Program-made: the position numbers and the translations under genes
Shown: in pieces, positions 22,870-32,074 of the stretch
Position numbering within the stretch: the first letter of the stretch is position 1
How the letters are laid out: the number at the start of each line of letters is the position of its first letter
The notes under the pieces: generated by a model
Seen by the model: only the letters and a program-made list of their open reading frames with translations
What the model was told of the DNA's origin: nothing
Databases searched by the model: none
From: Tillus elongatus
Taxonomy: Eukaryota; Arthropoda; Insecta; Coleoptera; Cleridae
Reading direction: 5' to 3'
Assembly (NCBI GenBank): GCA_964006375.1
Contig: OZ023265.1
Span: 150,636,769 to 150,700,768 of the forward strand
DNA length: 64,000 bases

Positions 22870-23500
22870 CTTACTCAGCCGTAAACTAACTAACCACGGG
22901 GTAAGTTATATTATATGTATGCTGTGATATAATAACACTTCAGCGAGAGGAGAAGATAGGATCAATAAATAACTCAAATCTGTGTTGTAATAGGTATATC
23001 ATAGGATACCGAAACTACTACAAAAATATAATTTTAATGAGCTCCTTAGAATCATTAACATATTACTTTAGATGGGGTCGGGCCGACGTCTCTGAGCGTT
23101 GACGATGACGATGATGATTTTTTATTCAAATAACATCCTCCGTTTCTTTTTTTCAATATTACCGGCATCAGACAGTGCACTCGCTTAGCTACCGTGTCTA
23201 ATATTACAACATTTTCAAAAAGACTATCATTTTTAAAGTATGGGGAAAAATTTTGGAACACAACGTAGTTATTTACAGCAAAAAATAAACATCCATTAAA
23301 ACGGACTAATATGGGTGAAAGTGGTTTTTTTTATAAGTTGATGATCAAAATCAATAAGTGAGTACACAGAATAATACATACTCAAATGTGGCAAGTGAAA
23401 ATATTCCCATTCTCACGAAGCTCATCTCGTTGTATTTCCCGACGGGATGTGGGGTGTTTTGTGGTTAAATAAAGACCGATAGGGTGTTTGAACAATTACG
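22870..23500. other. Region without recognised genes
   Basis: AT-rich. The part 23070-23200 in reverse has TAGCTAAGCGAGTGCACTG and GATGCCGGTAATATTG, possibly another SINE head, unconfirmed. Confidence 0.3.
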
Positions 23501-23590
23501 ACAATCAGCATGTGCGCGTGTAAGTGGCGATCTACTCAGTCCCGCAACAGGTTCAAATCCCACGGGGAGTCATTGATAATAATATAATAA
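23500..23590 (+). repeat. tRNA-like repeat fragment
   Basis: GTAAGTGGCGATCTACTCAG and CAACAGGTTCAAATCCCACG resemble an A box and a T-arm with B box (GGTTCAAATCC). No full cloverleaf or acceptor stem is evident, so a tRNA-derived SINE head is more likely than a gene. Confidence 0.4.
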
Positions 23591-23894
23591 ATACCGAGTC
23601 TCATTGTTTGCCGTTTATGAAGAGAGGCTGAGGTCGTTTTATTTTATTAGTGTACTGTATGTAGTATGTACGTCCTGTTCAATGAATGGGCCGCTTCCCT
23701 TCAATTTGCCCTTCTTGTTTTTCTATGTGATGTTCTACTTTTTGTGCGAACACTCTGCCACCCATAAACCCCCTACGCACACGTCGGGGGCGAAGAAAAA
23801 GATGCTTTGATAGGGACTCCAAGCAGGCCCGTATTAAGGGAACATTATTTAATAGTGCCTCCACTGAAGTAAAATGTGAATTGGTCAATCATTA

Positions 23895-24110
23895 AAAAGT
23901 CTGGACGCAGCAAGTGTGTAATGGTAGCGAATTTTTGTAAAAATATTTTTAATTGCAAATATGTCTTGTTTTTAAAAGAAGGACATTTTGTTGGCAGTAT
24001 AACGTATATAGTAGTAACAATGTACCATATTTCATTAAAATAGCTTTGTTGTTTCACAAGGTGCAAATATTTTCCGAAAAAAAAACTTCAAAGTTTCCAG
24101 AAAAAAAATT
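23895..24110 (+). repeat. Copy of the CTGGACGCAGCAAGTG dispersed repeat
   Basis: GTCTGGACGCAGCAAGTGTG, then AATATTTTTAATTGCAAATATG, AGTAACAATGTACCATATTT. The block recurs at least 18 times in the window on both strands. Confidence 0.85.
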
Positions 24111-24760
24111 TCCTGGCTAACGAACCTCTCCAAGCTACTATCACACCTACCAAGATATAATTAATGTACAAACAGCTTTAGGACCAAAATTGAAAGAAAA
24201 ATTAACCTTTTTTTGTGTGCAAAAATTGCGTTCAGTAATGTCAAAAATGATTTCTACGGAAACACTGAAAACATTTCTGCGAAAACTTTTCAAATTCAGC
24301 CAATATTGGAGAGTACCTGTATACGGCAGCTCGATTTTTTCGACGAGTAATACAAACAAAAATCTCTCTAAATACGTAATTTCCATGGGACTCCGCTATC
24401 TATATTGGTAAAGACGCCGTATCACAATATGTAATATGTGTTTAAGATATGTGCCAAAAACGTGAAAAGTTCCAGAACATTTGAAATAACTCAAAAACGA
24501 TTAACGATATAATTTTTTTTTCCTTTCAAACATGCATTTTAAGTCGATGGAAAATACAAAAAACAATAACATAAGAAGTTTCTATTTAAAAAAGAAAGTG
24601 TCGTTCACCAACGACTTATGGGCCACCCTGTGATGGTCAAAATATGTTTATCAGATGCAGCTCGCGACACCACCCTATAATTAACGTAATTTTTTCTCAC
24701 ATTTTGTATAATAACGGATATATTGAGCTTTAGCCTAGAAATGCGTCACCCTGTATATGT
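24110..24760. other. Degenerate repeat sequence, no gene
   Basis: Contains fragments such as CCTGGCTAACGAACCTCTCC (anchored repeat, reversed) and AACATAAGAAGTTTC text shared with 55020-55080. Confidence 0.4.
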
Positions 24761-24764
24761 ATAA

Positions 24765-25045
24765 ACAGACAAAAACTGAAACTGACCGCGTATATGGGTT
24801 TTACGGCTTCTAGTTCGCGCTCACTTGAATAAATCTTTTTAAAATTCATAAGTCGCGGTCTTCTCAATAACGAATTTTTTCTATGAAAATCTGCTAAAAT
24901 ATAGACCATTAAACCATAAACTCTATAGCTGGAACTACTGCCACAGCACCAGAAAGAGGATCTATTTGAAATTGATTTTCCGAAATTATTTTAGTAGTGT
25001 GAAGGACACTGATGGTTGAAGCCGAAACTTAATGCTTTGTAAAAC
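24765..25045 (+). repeat. (AT)-hairpin repeat joined to anchored-repeat end
   Basis: CTGAAACTGACCGCGTATAT, TCTAGTTCGCGCTCACTTGA then ACCATTAAACCATAAACTCT and GGACACTGATGGTTGAAGCC. The second half is the reverse of the far end of the (AT)-anchored repeat. Confidence 0.7.
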
Positions 25046-25114
25046 ACATTTATTATGACATTTAAAAAATATATATATTCCAACAGCACACCACGAGGAC
25101 TCACAGCCTAAATA

Positions 25115-25775
25115 CTATCGTACCGTGGGTGTCGACAAGGAGGAAAAAGGCAACTTGTTAATTCTGGACTTGAAGGTTTGAAGGTTCGGAGGAGAATGAA
25201 AAACATGTGCCGGCAAGGAATTCCACAACTTGGAAGTCCTCGGGACAAAAGAGCGGGCATAACAAGATGTTCTATGTCTGGTGACCTGGACAGTAAAAGG
25301 GTGCATTCGCTCTGTTCCCCTGGTAGATCTGTTGGGGGCAGCAGGTGGAGGAACTATGGAAGAAAGCTCCTCCGAGCAGTGCCCGTGCAGATATCTGTAA
25401 AAGAGAGAAAGGTCACCAACAGCACGTCGGTGGGCAAGGGATGGCAGCCTTAGGGTGAGGATAGGGTCACCGATGAGACGTATAGCTTTCTTCTGAATGG
25501 AGTCCAGGATAGCGAGCGTAGAAGCGGCAGCGGTACCCCCGATTTGGGAGCAGTATTCGAGGTTTGGCCTTATTTGTGAAGTATATAATGTATAGAGATT
25601 AGCTGGTGAAAAGTATTTGCGAGTCCGGAAAAGGAAACATAATTTCTTAGCAGCCACTTCTGCAATTGATGTGACATGTTGGTGCCAATTGAGATTCCGA
25701 TCCACAGAAATGCCAACAAGTGAAAAGAACTCGTTACTTTGAATAACTTGGTTGTTCATTGTGATGGGTCTAGTG
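25115..25775 (-). pseudogene. LINE RT C-terminal region
   Basis: A 214-codon open frame on the minus strand: FFSLVGISVDRNLNWHQHVT, YTLYTSQIRPNLEYCSQIGG, LAILDSIQKKAIRLIGDP and FVPRTSKLWNSLPAHVF. This is the thumb and C-terminal part of a jockey/CR1-like RT. The same family is at 35483-37314, where the first 75 residues of this segment recur almost unchanged. The RT core is missing here, so it is a 5'-truncated copy. Confidence 0.8.
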
Positions 25776-25849
25776 CTGGTGTATCATTTCCAATGTACCA
25801 AACTTTGACTATCAGGTTTACGTCGTTTCCAAATAACTCTTTATCATAA

Positions 25850-25940
25850 TGAGTACACTTGGAGAACCCAAATCACACATATTTTAAAGACCTTACGATC
25901 GTTTCGCTGACGTCAGCGTCATCAGAGGATGAAGAATAAT
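25850..25940 (-). repeat. Dispersed repeat carrying a hammerhead-like motif, copy 2
   Basis: Second copy of the repeat at 22700-22830, upstream (on the minus strand) of the LINE fragment at 25115-25775. Confidence 0.7.
25891..25928 (-). ncRNA. Hammerhead-ribozyme-like motif 2
   Basis: On the minus strand: CCT, CTGATGA, C, stem GCTGA/TCAGC with CG loop, GAAA, CGATCG, TA, AGG. The core, stem I and the palindromic stem III are the same as motif 1, while stem II differs in sequence yet still pairs. Confidence 0.45.
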
Positions 25941-26649
25941 ATTTAAGTTCACAGTCCTTACAAACCTATTTCCTAGATTCCCGACAGTTCTGTAGTTTTA
26001 TCTTTATCCTTTGGGTTACCTAGCAAATTTGTTAATGTACTTTTTTTGGAGAAAATGTTAGCTGTAAATTGGATTTTTTTTTAAATGATATTAAAACCTC
26101 TCGTGATTCGCGGTTCAAATGGTAAATAGAGAATGGTTTTGTTTTTCTCTTTTTTGAAAGTCGTAGATTCGGCTAACATGTTTTATGTTTATTGACTAAT
26201 TTTTCCATAAGCAGAGTATTCATTATACTTAACTACATTCCTAATATACTCCAGTTCTCTATTGTATATTTCTTTATTTTAGGGAAACTGTATCAATGTA
26301 TGAACCAGACAATTAAAAAAGTGTACTTACATCAGTTATTACTAAAACTTTTTGCTAATATATAGTTTTCGAGGTATGTAGATACCTAGTTCCTATTATT
26401 AATTTGAAATGATTAAGTTCCATTTTCGCCTTGGTCTCTAATCTTTCAGATGTTAAAGTAAATTAAAGAAAAAAAACTTAATCAAAATTGAAGTAAAATA
26501 ATTAAAAAATTAATAGTCAATCGCAAAAAATTAATGATTTAATTAATCAGCAATTAGTCGATTATCGGTTTACTACCGTTTAACACGATTTTTATGTGGC
26601 TTAGAGCCATAAACTTTTTATAACATTGTAACATCATAACTAAGAAGTG
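25941..26649. other. AT-rich intron sequence, nothing recognised
   Basis: No coding pattern, repeat or structural element seen up to the target duplication of the LTR element. Confidence 0.4.
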
Positions 26650-26657
26650 GGCCCATT
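26650..26657. other. Left target-site duplication (CATT at 26654..26657)
   Basis: CATT directly outside the 3' LTR, repeated at 34319..34322 outside the 5' LTR. A 4-bp duplication is normal for errantiviruses. Confidence 0.8.
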
Positions 26658-26949
26658 AGACAAAGACCTTATCCCGTGAAGTACCTTTTTAAAAAAGGCT
26701 TTCCTTTATTCCCGGGAGTAAAGGGGTTGGAACTATCCCTTCAATAATACACTATGTGCGTTAATTGACGATGTTTATTACACGATAGCTACACAACAAG
26801 TGTTACAATCCAAAAGAACTCATATTTATAGTCTCTTACTTCCTACTACATTTGCATAATGGATAACAGAGGTTAAAGTCATAAATTTATCAGGAATTGC
26901 TAGATAAGGTTATTTATAATTAATTATCAGCAATTCGGCATTGATGACT
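26658..26949 (-). repeat. 3' LTR of the errantivirus-like element
   Basis: 292 bp, identical by eye to the 5' LTR. The purine tract TAGGGGAGG directly precedes it in the element's sense. Its AATAAA lies in the same orientation as the host gene. Confidence 0.93.
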
Positions 26950-26958
26950 CCTCCCCTA
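26950..26958 (-). promoter_or_regulatory. Polypurine tract
   Basis: TAGGGGAGG directly upstream of the 3' LTR in the element's sense, where plus-strand DNA synthesis would be primed. Confidence 0.65.
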
Positions 26959-27084
26959 TCAGATGGAAATTTATGGGGTAGCATAAATTTTCATTTACAA
27001 AAGGTAAAACTTATAAAGGTAACATATTTAAAAGAAACATATAAAGAATGGATAATACATCATTATTACAAATTTAGAATTACA

Positions 27085-28614
27085 TTAAGATTTAGTTTCA
27101 GGCAAGGGAAAAGCTTGCATTTCAGCCGCGTCTATAGGAGTATGATTTTTCTTATTATTTTTGTTAGTACAAATTGCATTAAGTCTTTTGAAGTTACATA
27201 AAATTAAAATTATTATTATTACTACAATTATACAAATTAAGAAGGTGTGACCATGAGTCCAATAGTTAGGGGTTCTTATATATGACAAAGGGTTGCTGTC
27301 TAAGGTTAGCTTAGATAATTGATCAAGATTTATTGATTTTAAATTTAATTGAAGTGGTTTAATATCAGCTATATTTATGTTTAAAGGTGGTAGGTGAACA
27401 GGCTCTTCTCTGAGTGTGTCTACCAAGTTTTCGTATAGAAAATCTTTTGTTATAAATGAACAAGAATATGGTACAGTAAATAGGTAAACTCCTTTTAAAC
27501 GGTGTACCTCTTCGCTACTGCACTTTTCGTGAACTAGAGTCTCTTTTGGCATTACCAGAAGATACTTTTCGTCATTGATCATTTCTACTAAAGAGTCAGT
27601 TACATTTACAGGCACATGTCTACATTCTGGATTTTTCTTTACTTGCAATAAATTTTTAATACAGGTGTCCTGTTGATAGTTCTTTTCGATTTCAGTAAGT
27701 GAACAGAAATATTGCTGCTGCAAATATTTGCATTTTCTTTTCAAGTAGTAAATGTTGTCTTCGTACATTGCAACGTACGAGGTAGGTGCAATAATTACCG
27801 TATTTTGTACTGTGGGTATGGAATATAAATGATACAAATTAAAATTGATTTTATCCAAAATAGGGACGTGTAAGAGAAAAACTATATGTTCTGGTGTAAC
27901 ATAATATTCTACCTGAATTGTTTGAGTGAATAGGATATTATCCGTACTATAAAAAGAATCAGCATCATGATATTTCAACAGCATTTGTTTCATTTCAGTA
28001 ATCTGGTTTTCAGTAATTATATTTAAATGAAGTAAGTTCATTGTAGCAAAGCCTATGGCTGTTTGCAAATTGCTGACTAGATATTCTAAGTCCAAAATGG
28101 CTAATCTGACTAGATTAATGGCATTATTAGCTATTTGTTCGTTTTGTATATTAAGTAGTAATTTTGCTACTTCCTTAAAGTTTTCCGTAATGTTTTGGAT
28201 GGTGTGTTCGTAACTAACAATTAATTGTTTATTAATGGATAATTGTTTATTAAAATGGTTTATAATGTTTTCCTGGTTGCCTTGTAACTCTCTTAGAGCA
28301 TTATCATACCTTACGCCATCATCTGCGTCTAGGGTACCGGATACAAATTTGAAGATTGATCCTAAAGCATTAACTAAACCTCTCTTTGGCCTGTTATTTG
28401 TCTCTAAAATATCGGGGTGTATTGTTAGGAGTTGCTGTTTTAGACGTTCCGCTTGTAGTGTAATAAAACCTAATTCTATTGCTTTACTGAATTTCTTAAA
28501 ATTAGATAAGTTGCTAATTGTCTCAATATTTTGTTCTAATTTTCTAAAATGTATACCTAAGGGTTCTAGATTAAAATTATGTAGGAATGTATGGTGTGTC
28601 TTTTGTATACGCAC
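27085..28614 (-). CDS. env: Env-like glycoprotein (F-type) of the errantivirus-like element
   Basis: Open frame of about 510 residues; the frame in fact stays open upstream to about 28681, overlapping the end of pol. A basic furin-type site (RPKR, about 75-78 of the numbered frame) is followed by a glycine-rich LVNALGSIFKF segment, placed like the fusion peptide of baculovirus F and errantivirus Env. A helical region, a Cys-containing ectodomain and a single membrane anchor (about 455-475) precede a 35-residue cytoplasmic tail. There is no ATG or signal peptide at the 5' end; errantivirus env is made from a spliced mRNA, and a candidate acceptor (acaaacag) lies at 28669. It would be a membrane fusion protein; whether the copy is functional cannot be told. 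Confidence 0.85.
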   Translation of the reverse strand: MRIQKTHHTFLHNFNLEPLGIHFRKLEQNIETISNLSNFKKFSKAIELGFITLQAERLKQQLLTIHPDILETNNRPKRGLVNALGSIFKFVSGTLDADDGVRYDNALRELQGNQENIINHFNKQLSINKQLIVSYEHTIQNITENFKEVAKLLLNIQNEQIANNAINLVRLAILDLEYLVSNLQTAIGFATMNLLHLNIITENQITEMKQMLLKYHDADSFYSTDNILFTQTIQVEYYVTPEHIVFLLHVPILDKINFNLYHLYSIPTVQNTVIIAPTSYVAMYEDNIYYLKRKCKYLQQQYFCSLTEIEKNYQQDTCIKNLLQVKKNPECRHVPVNVTDSLVEMINDEKYLLVMPKETLVHEKCSSEEVHRLKGVYLFTVPYSCSFITKDFLYENLVDTLREEPVHLPPLNINIADIKPLQLNLKSINLDQLSKLTLDSNPLSYIRTPNYWTHGHTFLICIIVVIIIILILCNFKRLNAICTNKNNKKNHTPIDAAEMQAFPLPETKS

Positions 28615-28648
28615 TGTTCCAAGTTTAAATGGTAATATTCCCGGGTTG

Positions 28649-31600
28649 TTATGTAAGTCCTTTATTTTCTGTTTGTCGTGTCTTTACTAACTCGTATAAT
28701 GCTTTAATTCGGTCATATAATTCGCTAGTGCATTCATGGTAATGATTTATGTCAAAGACATCTAACATGTCGTTCGATTCTAGGTGTCCAAATAACAATT
28801 CTATGGGTTTGAAACCTGTTTGTGAATGTATACTTCTATTATAAATTATAATAGCATTTTCAAAAAGGTTCATTAACAGAATCTTATTTTTCGATACCGT
28901 TATTGTTTTAACGATTTCCAAAAGTGTACCATGCACACGTTCAATAGGACCATTACTATTAGGATGAGTCGGGGTAGTCAGGTGATGTTCTACCCGGTGC
29001 ATTTTTAGCATTTCTTTAAATAGTGGGTGATCAAACTGATTGTCGGTAATTAGTAATTTTGGCATTTTATATTTGGAGAAAAGATTTATATATGCTTCTA
29101 CTATATCAGGAATATTCATTGACACTAAGGGTTGATACATGACATACTTTGAAAATGAATCGACCGCCGTTAAGTACTTTTGTTTTGCGAGTGAGAAAAT
29201 GTCCATAAACACTGTGTTAAAGGGTTCTTTAGCTGTAGGGGTTAGATTTAATTTATATTTTACGGGGTGTCGTTCATATTTTGCCTGTTGACAAATTGAA
29301 CAGTCATCGACAAATTTTTGACAATCTAGTGTACTGTTAGGCCAATAATATTTTCTACTGATTTGCGCGTTTAATTCTTGCGCTCCTCGATGGTCAGGAT
29401 AATGCAAGTGTCGCAATAAATGTTGTTGCGTCGTTACGTCTGTCACGTCTTCTAGCATTTTACTTGTATATACGAATTTAATTGAATTGTCGAAGGTGTT
29501 ATTAATCAAGTTAGCCATTGTTTCATAAAACTCTGGTCTTTTAATAAAAATAGCGTTACATAAATTTGGGTTTGCATATTCCCTAAGGATATTTAGTATT
29601 TCATTTTCGTAGTTACCTTCTGTTATGTTAACCAGGTATTTACGTCTACCAAAAGGGTTAGCTGTATTGACCGTAGGTTTGCTGTAAAATGTGAAAACGA
29701 ATTGATTTTTGAACATATTTAATGGTTTATCTGTTATAGGCAGGGATGCACTGGTGTTTTCAGCTTGTGAATGCTGAGTAACTGAAGGTGGTGCTTTTGG
29801 CTGATCTACTCTTATATCCGATAAAATTTTAATTTTGGGTGATTCAGTTCTAGTAACCTGAATTTCTGTCTGAGGGATATTAAGAATGTCATCAATGTCA
29901 GTTATTTCCAGCGGATCTCTCTGACAAATGTCTCCAGGGTTGTTAAACATAGATAAGAGATCGTCTGCGGTTTCTAAAGGGTAGGCTTCCAAACGTGAAA
30001 GAAAATCTGCATTTAGATTATTTTTGCCTTTCTTGTATATGATTTTATAGTCAAATTCTTCTAGCTTGAGTCGCCAGCGAATAAGTTTGGCATTCGGTTC
30101 CTTTAAATTAAATAACCATTGTAAGGGTTTGTGATCGCTAATAATATTAAACTGTCTACCGTAGATATAGGGACGAAACATCTTCGTTGCCCATATAATG
30201 GCAAGACATTCTTTTTCAATGGTGGAATAGTTTAATTCATTTTTATTTAGTGTTCTACTGACAAACATTATAGGGTTGTCCTTACCAATGGGACCTTGTG
30301 ACAAGACTGCTCCTACACCTACGTTTGAGGCGTCTGTAGTTACGTTAAATGTTTTATTGAAATCAGGGTAGGCTAATACGGGTGGATTAGAGATTATGCG
30401 TTTTACAGAATTAAAGGCGTTAATGAACTCTGGTGTGTGTATGATTTTACTATTCTTTTTTAGGCAAATGGTTAGTGGTTTCGTGATTGTCGCATAGTTT
30501 TTTATAAATTTACGGTAATATCCAGATAATCCGAGGAATGCTTTTATTTGTTTAGGTGTTGTAGGTAATGGAATACCTTTGATTTTAGCTACTAGCTTCG
30601 GATTGGGCTTTACGCCGTCTATCGTTATCAGATGCCCAAGATATTCAATCTCAGTGAGGCAAAATTCTGACTTATCGGTTTGGATTTTAAACCTATGATC
30701 CCGAAGTCTTTGTAAAACTGTTCTTAAGTTGTTCAAATGATCCTCGAAATTTTTTCCTAAGATGATTATGTCATCTAGGTATACAAGACATATTTTATTT
30801 AATAGGCCCTTTAAGACGTTATTCATGGTTCGGACAAAGCAAGCGGGGGCACTTCGTAAGCCAAAGGGCATACGGAGGAACTGGTAATGATTTTGTTGTG
30901 TTGAAAAGGCAGTCTTATGTCTGTCTTCTGGTTTAATTTCTATCTGGTGGTAACCACTTTTTAAGTCCAATTTCGAAAAGTATTGAGAGTCGCCTAATAA
31001 ATCTAAGATATTAGCTATATTAGGTATTGGATATTTGTCTTCGATAGTTTTTTCGTTTAACTTACGAAAATCGACTACCATGCGCCATGACTTATTGCCA
31101 AATTTATCAGGTTTTTTAGGTACAAGGAATACGGGGGCGTTATATGGGCTCTCGCTTTCCTCAATTATGTTTTGTCTCCTGAGTTCCTCGACTTGTCGGT
31201 CGATTTCCTCTCGCTGTATTTGGGGGAAGCGATATGGCTTCGAAAATATCGGTATATCAGAATTTAAAGGAATGTGATGTTTACTAGTATTCGTGAAGGT
31301 GAGAATGTCTCCTTCCTTATAGAATACGTCACTATACTCATTAAACGTGTTAAGTAATGCGTTGCGTTTTATTGCGTCAAGATGACTAAGGTCAATGTTA
31401 GGTTGATTATTATTTTGTCTAATGGATAAATTACACAAGTCTATTTCCGCATTATTAGTGTGTTTTGCCTTGATAATCGGGTTATTTATTAAGGTGTTGT
31501 CCTTGCGGGTCACTATAGGAACTTCGCAATGGTAATTATTAGCTACTGTTATAGTTTCCGGAATATGTATACCTTGAATTGATTGCTTTGGAATTAATAT

Positions 31601-32074
31601 AGGTCCTTTCTTAATTTTGATAGGAAAAATTGCTTTAGTCTTGACCTCAGCATGGTTTACTGCCAGGCTATCATATTTAATTAATTCATAAGGCAGGTTA
31701 TTTAAAAACAAGGTGCCATTGCTAAAATTTAGTAGAGCGTTCATAGTTTCTAAGCTATCAGCTCCTAGCAATGCGTCAAAATGTTCGTGAAAATCTACCA
31801 CAAAGAATTTTAAGAATTGATTTTCTGCAAATAAATCAACTTGTACGCTTTCTGTATGTTGTGTTTGAGTCGTTATGGTTTTTAACACAAAAGTCTCGTC
31901 TTGTAAATAATCAGAAAAATATTTATGAGCTATGTTGGAATTTATTAAGGAATTAGTGGCTCCGGTGTCTATCAATATTTTCATTGGGGGGTCTGAAATG
32001 ACTAGACAGGGTAGTGTACTTTCTCTGTCGTTTCGTCCGAGGCAGGTAGACGAAAATTTTCTACTGCATGACAC
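28649..32074 (-). CDS. pol: Pol polyprotein (protease, reverse transcriptase, RNase H, integrase)
   Basis: 1141 codons with no internal stop. The aspartic protease has DTGA at 37-40. The reverse transcriptase follows, with its YLDD catalytic motif near residue 431. The RNase H starts around TTDAS near 578 and includes STIEKE and ISDHKPLQW. The integrase has an HHCC zinc site (HYPDHRG...CSICQQ, about 890-930) and a DDE core with D near 957 (MDIFS), D near 1010 (ITDNQ) and E near 1042 (GPIERVHG). The RT lies before RNase H and IN, the Ty3/gypsy order. It has no start codon of its own at a useful place and is expected as a Gag-Pol frameshift product. All catalytic residues that I can locate are kept. 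Confidence 0.93.
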   Translation of the reverse strand: MSCSRKFSSTCLGRNDRESTLPCLVISDPPMKILIDTGATNSLINSNIAHKYFSDYLQDETFVLKTITTQTQHTESVQVDLFAENQFLKFFVVDFHEHFDALLGADSLETMNALLNFSNGTLFLNNLPYELIKYDSLAVNHAEVKTKAIFPIKIKKGPILIPKQSIQGIHIPETITVANNYHCEVPIVTRKDNTLINNPIIKAKHTNNAEIDLCNLSIRQNNNQPNIDLSHLDAIKRNALLNTFNEYSDVFYKEGDILTFTNTSKHHIPLNSDIPIFSKPYRFPQIQREEIDRQVEELRRQNIIEESESPYNAPVFLVPKKPDKFGNKSWRMVVDFRKLNEKTIEDKYPIPNIANILDLLGDSQYFSKLDLKSGYHQIEIKPEDRHKTAFSTQQNHYQFLRMPFGLRSAPACFVRTMNNVLKGLLNKICLVYLDDIIILGKNFEDHLNNLRTVLQRLRDHRFKIQTDKSEFCLTEIEYLGHLITIDGVKPNPKLVAKIKGIPLPTTPKQIKAFLGLSGYYRKFIKNYATITKPLTICLKKNSKIIHTPEFINAFNSVKRIISNPPVLAYPDFNKTFNVTTDASNVGVGAVLSQGPIGKDNPIMFVSRTLNKNELNYSTIEKECLAIIWATKMFRPYIYGRQFNIISDHKPLQWLFNLKEPNAKLIRWRLKLEEFDYKIIYKKGKNNLNADFLSRLEAYPLETADDLLSMFNNPGDICQRDPLEITDIDDILNIPQTEIQVTRTESPKIKILSDIRVDQPKAPPSVTQHSQAENTSASLPITDKPLNMFKNQFVFTFYSKPTVNTANPFGRRKYLVNITEGNYENEILNILREYANPNLCNAIFIKRPEFYETMANLINNTFDNSIKFVYTSKMLEDVTDVTTQQHLLRHLHYPDHRGAQELNAQISRKYYWPNSTLDCQKFVDDCSICQQAKYERHPVKYKLNLTPTAKEPFNTVFMDIFSLAKQKYLTAVDSFSKYVMYQPLVSMNIPDIVEAYINLFSKYKMPKLLITDNQFDHPLFKEMLKMHRVEHHLTTPTHPNSNGPIERVHGTLLEIVKTITVSKNKILLMNLFENAIIIYNRSIHSQTGFKPIELLFGHLESNDMLDVFDINHYHECTSELYDRIKALYELVKTRQTENKGLT

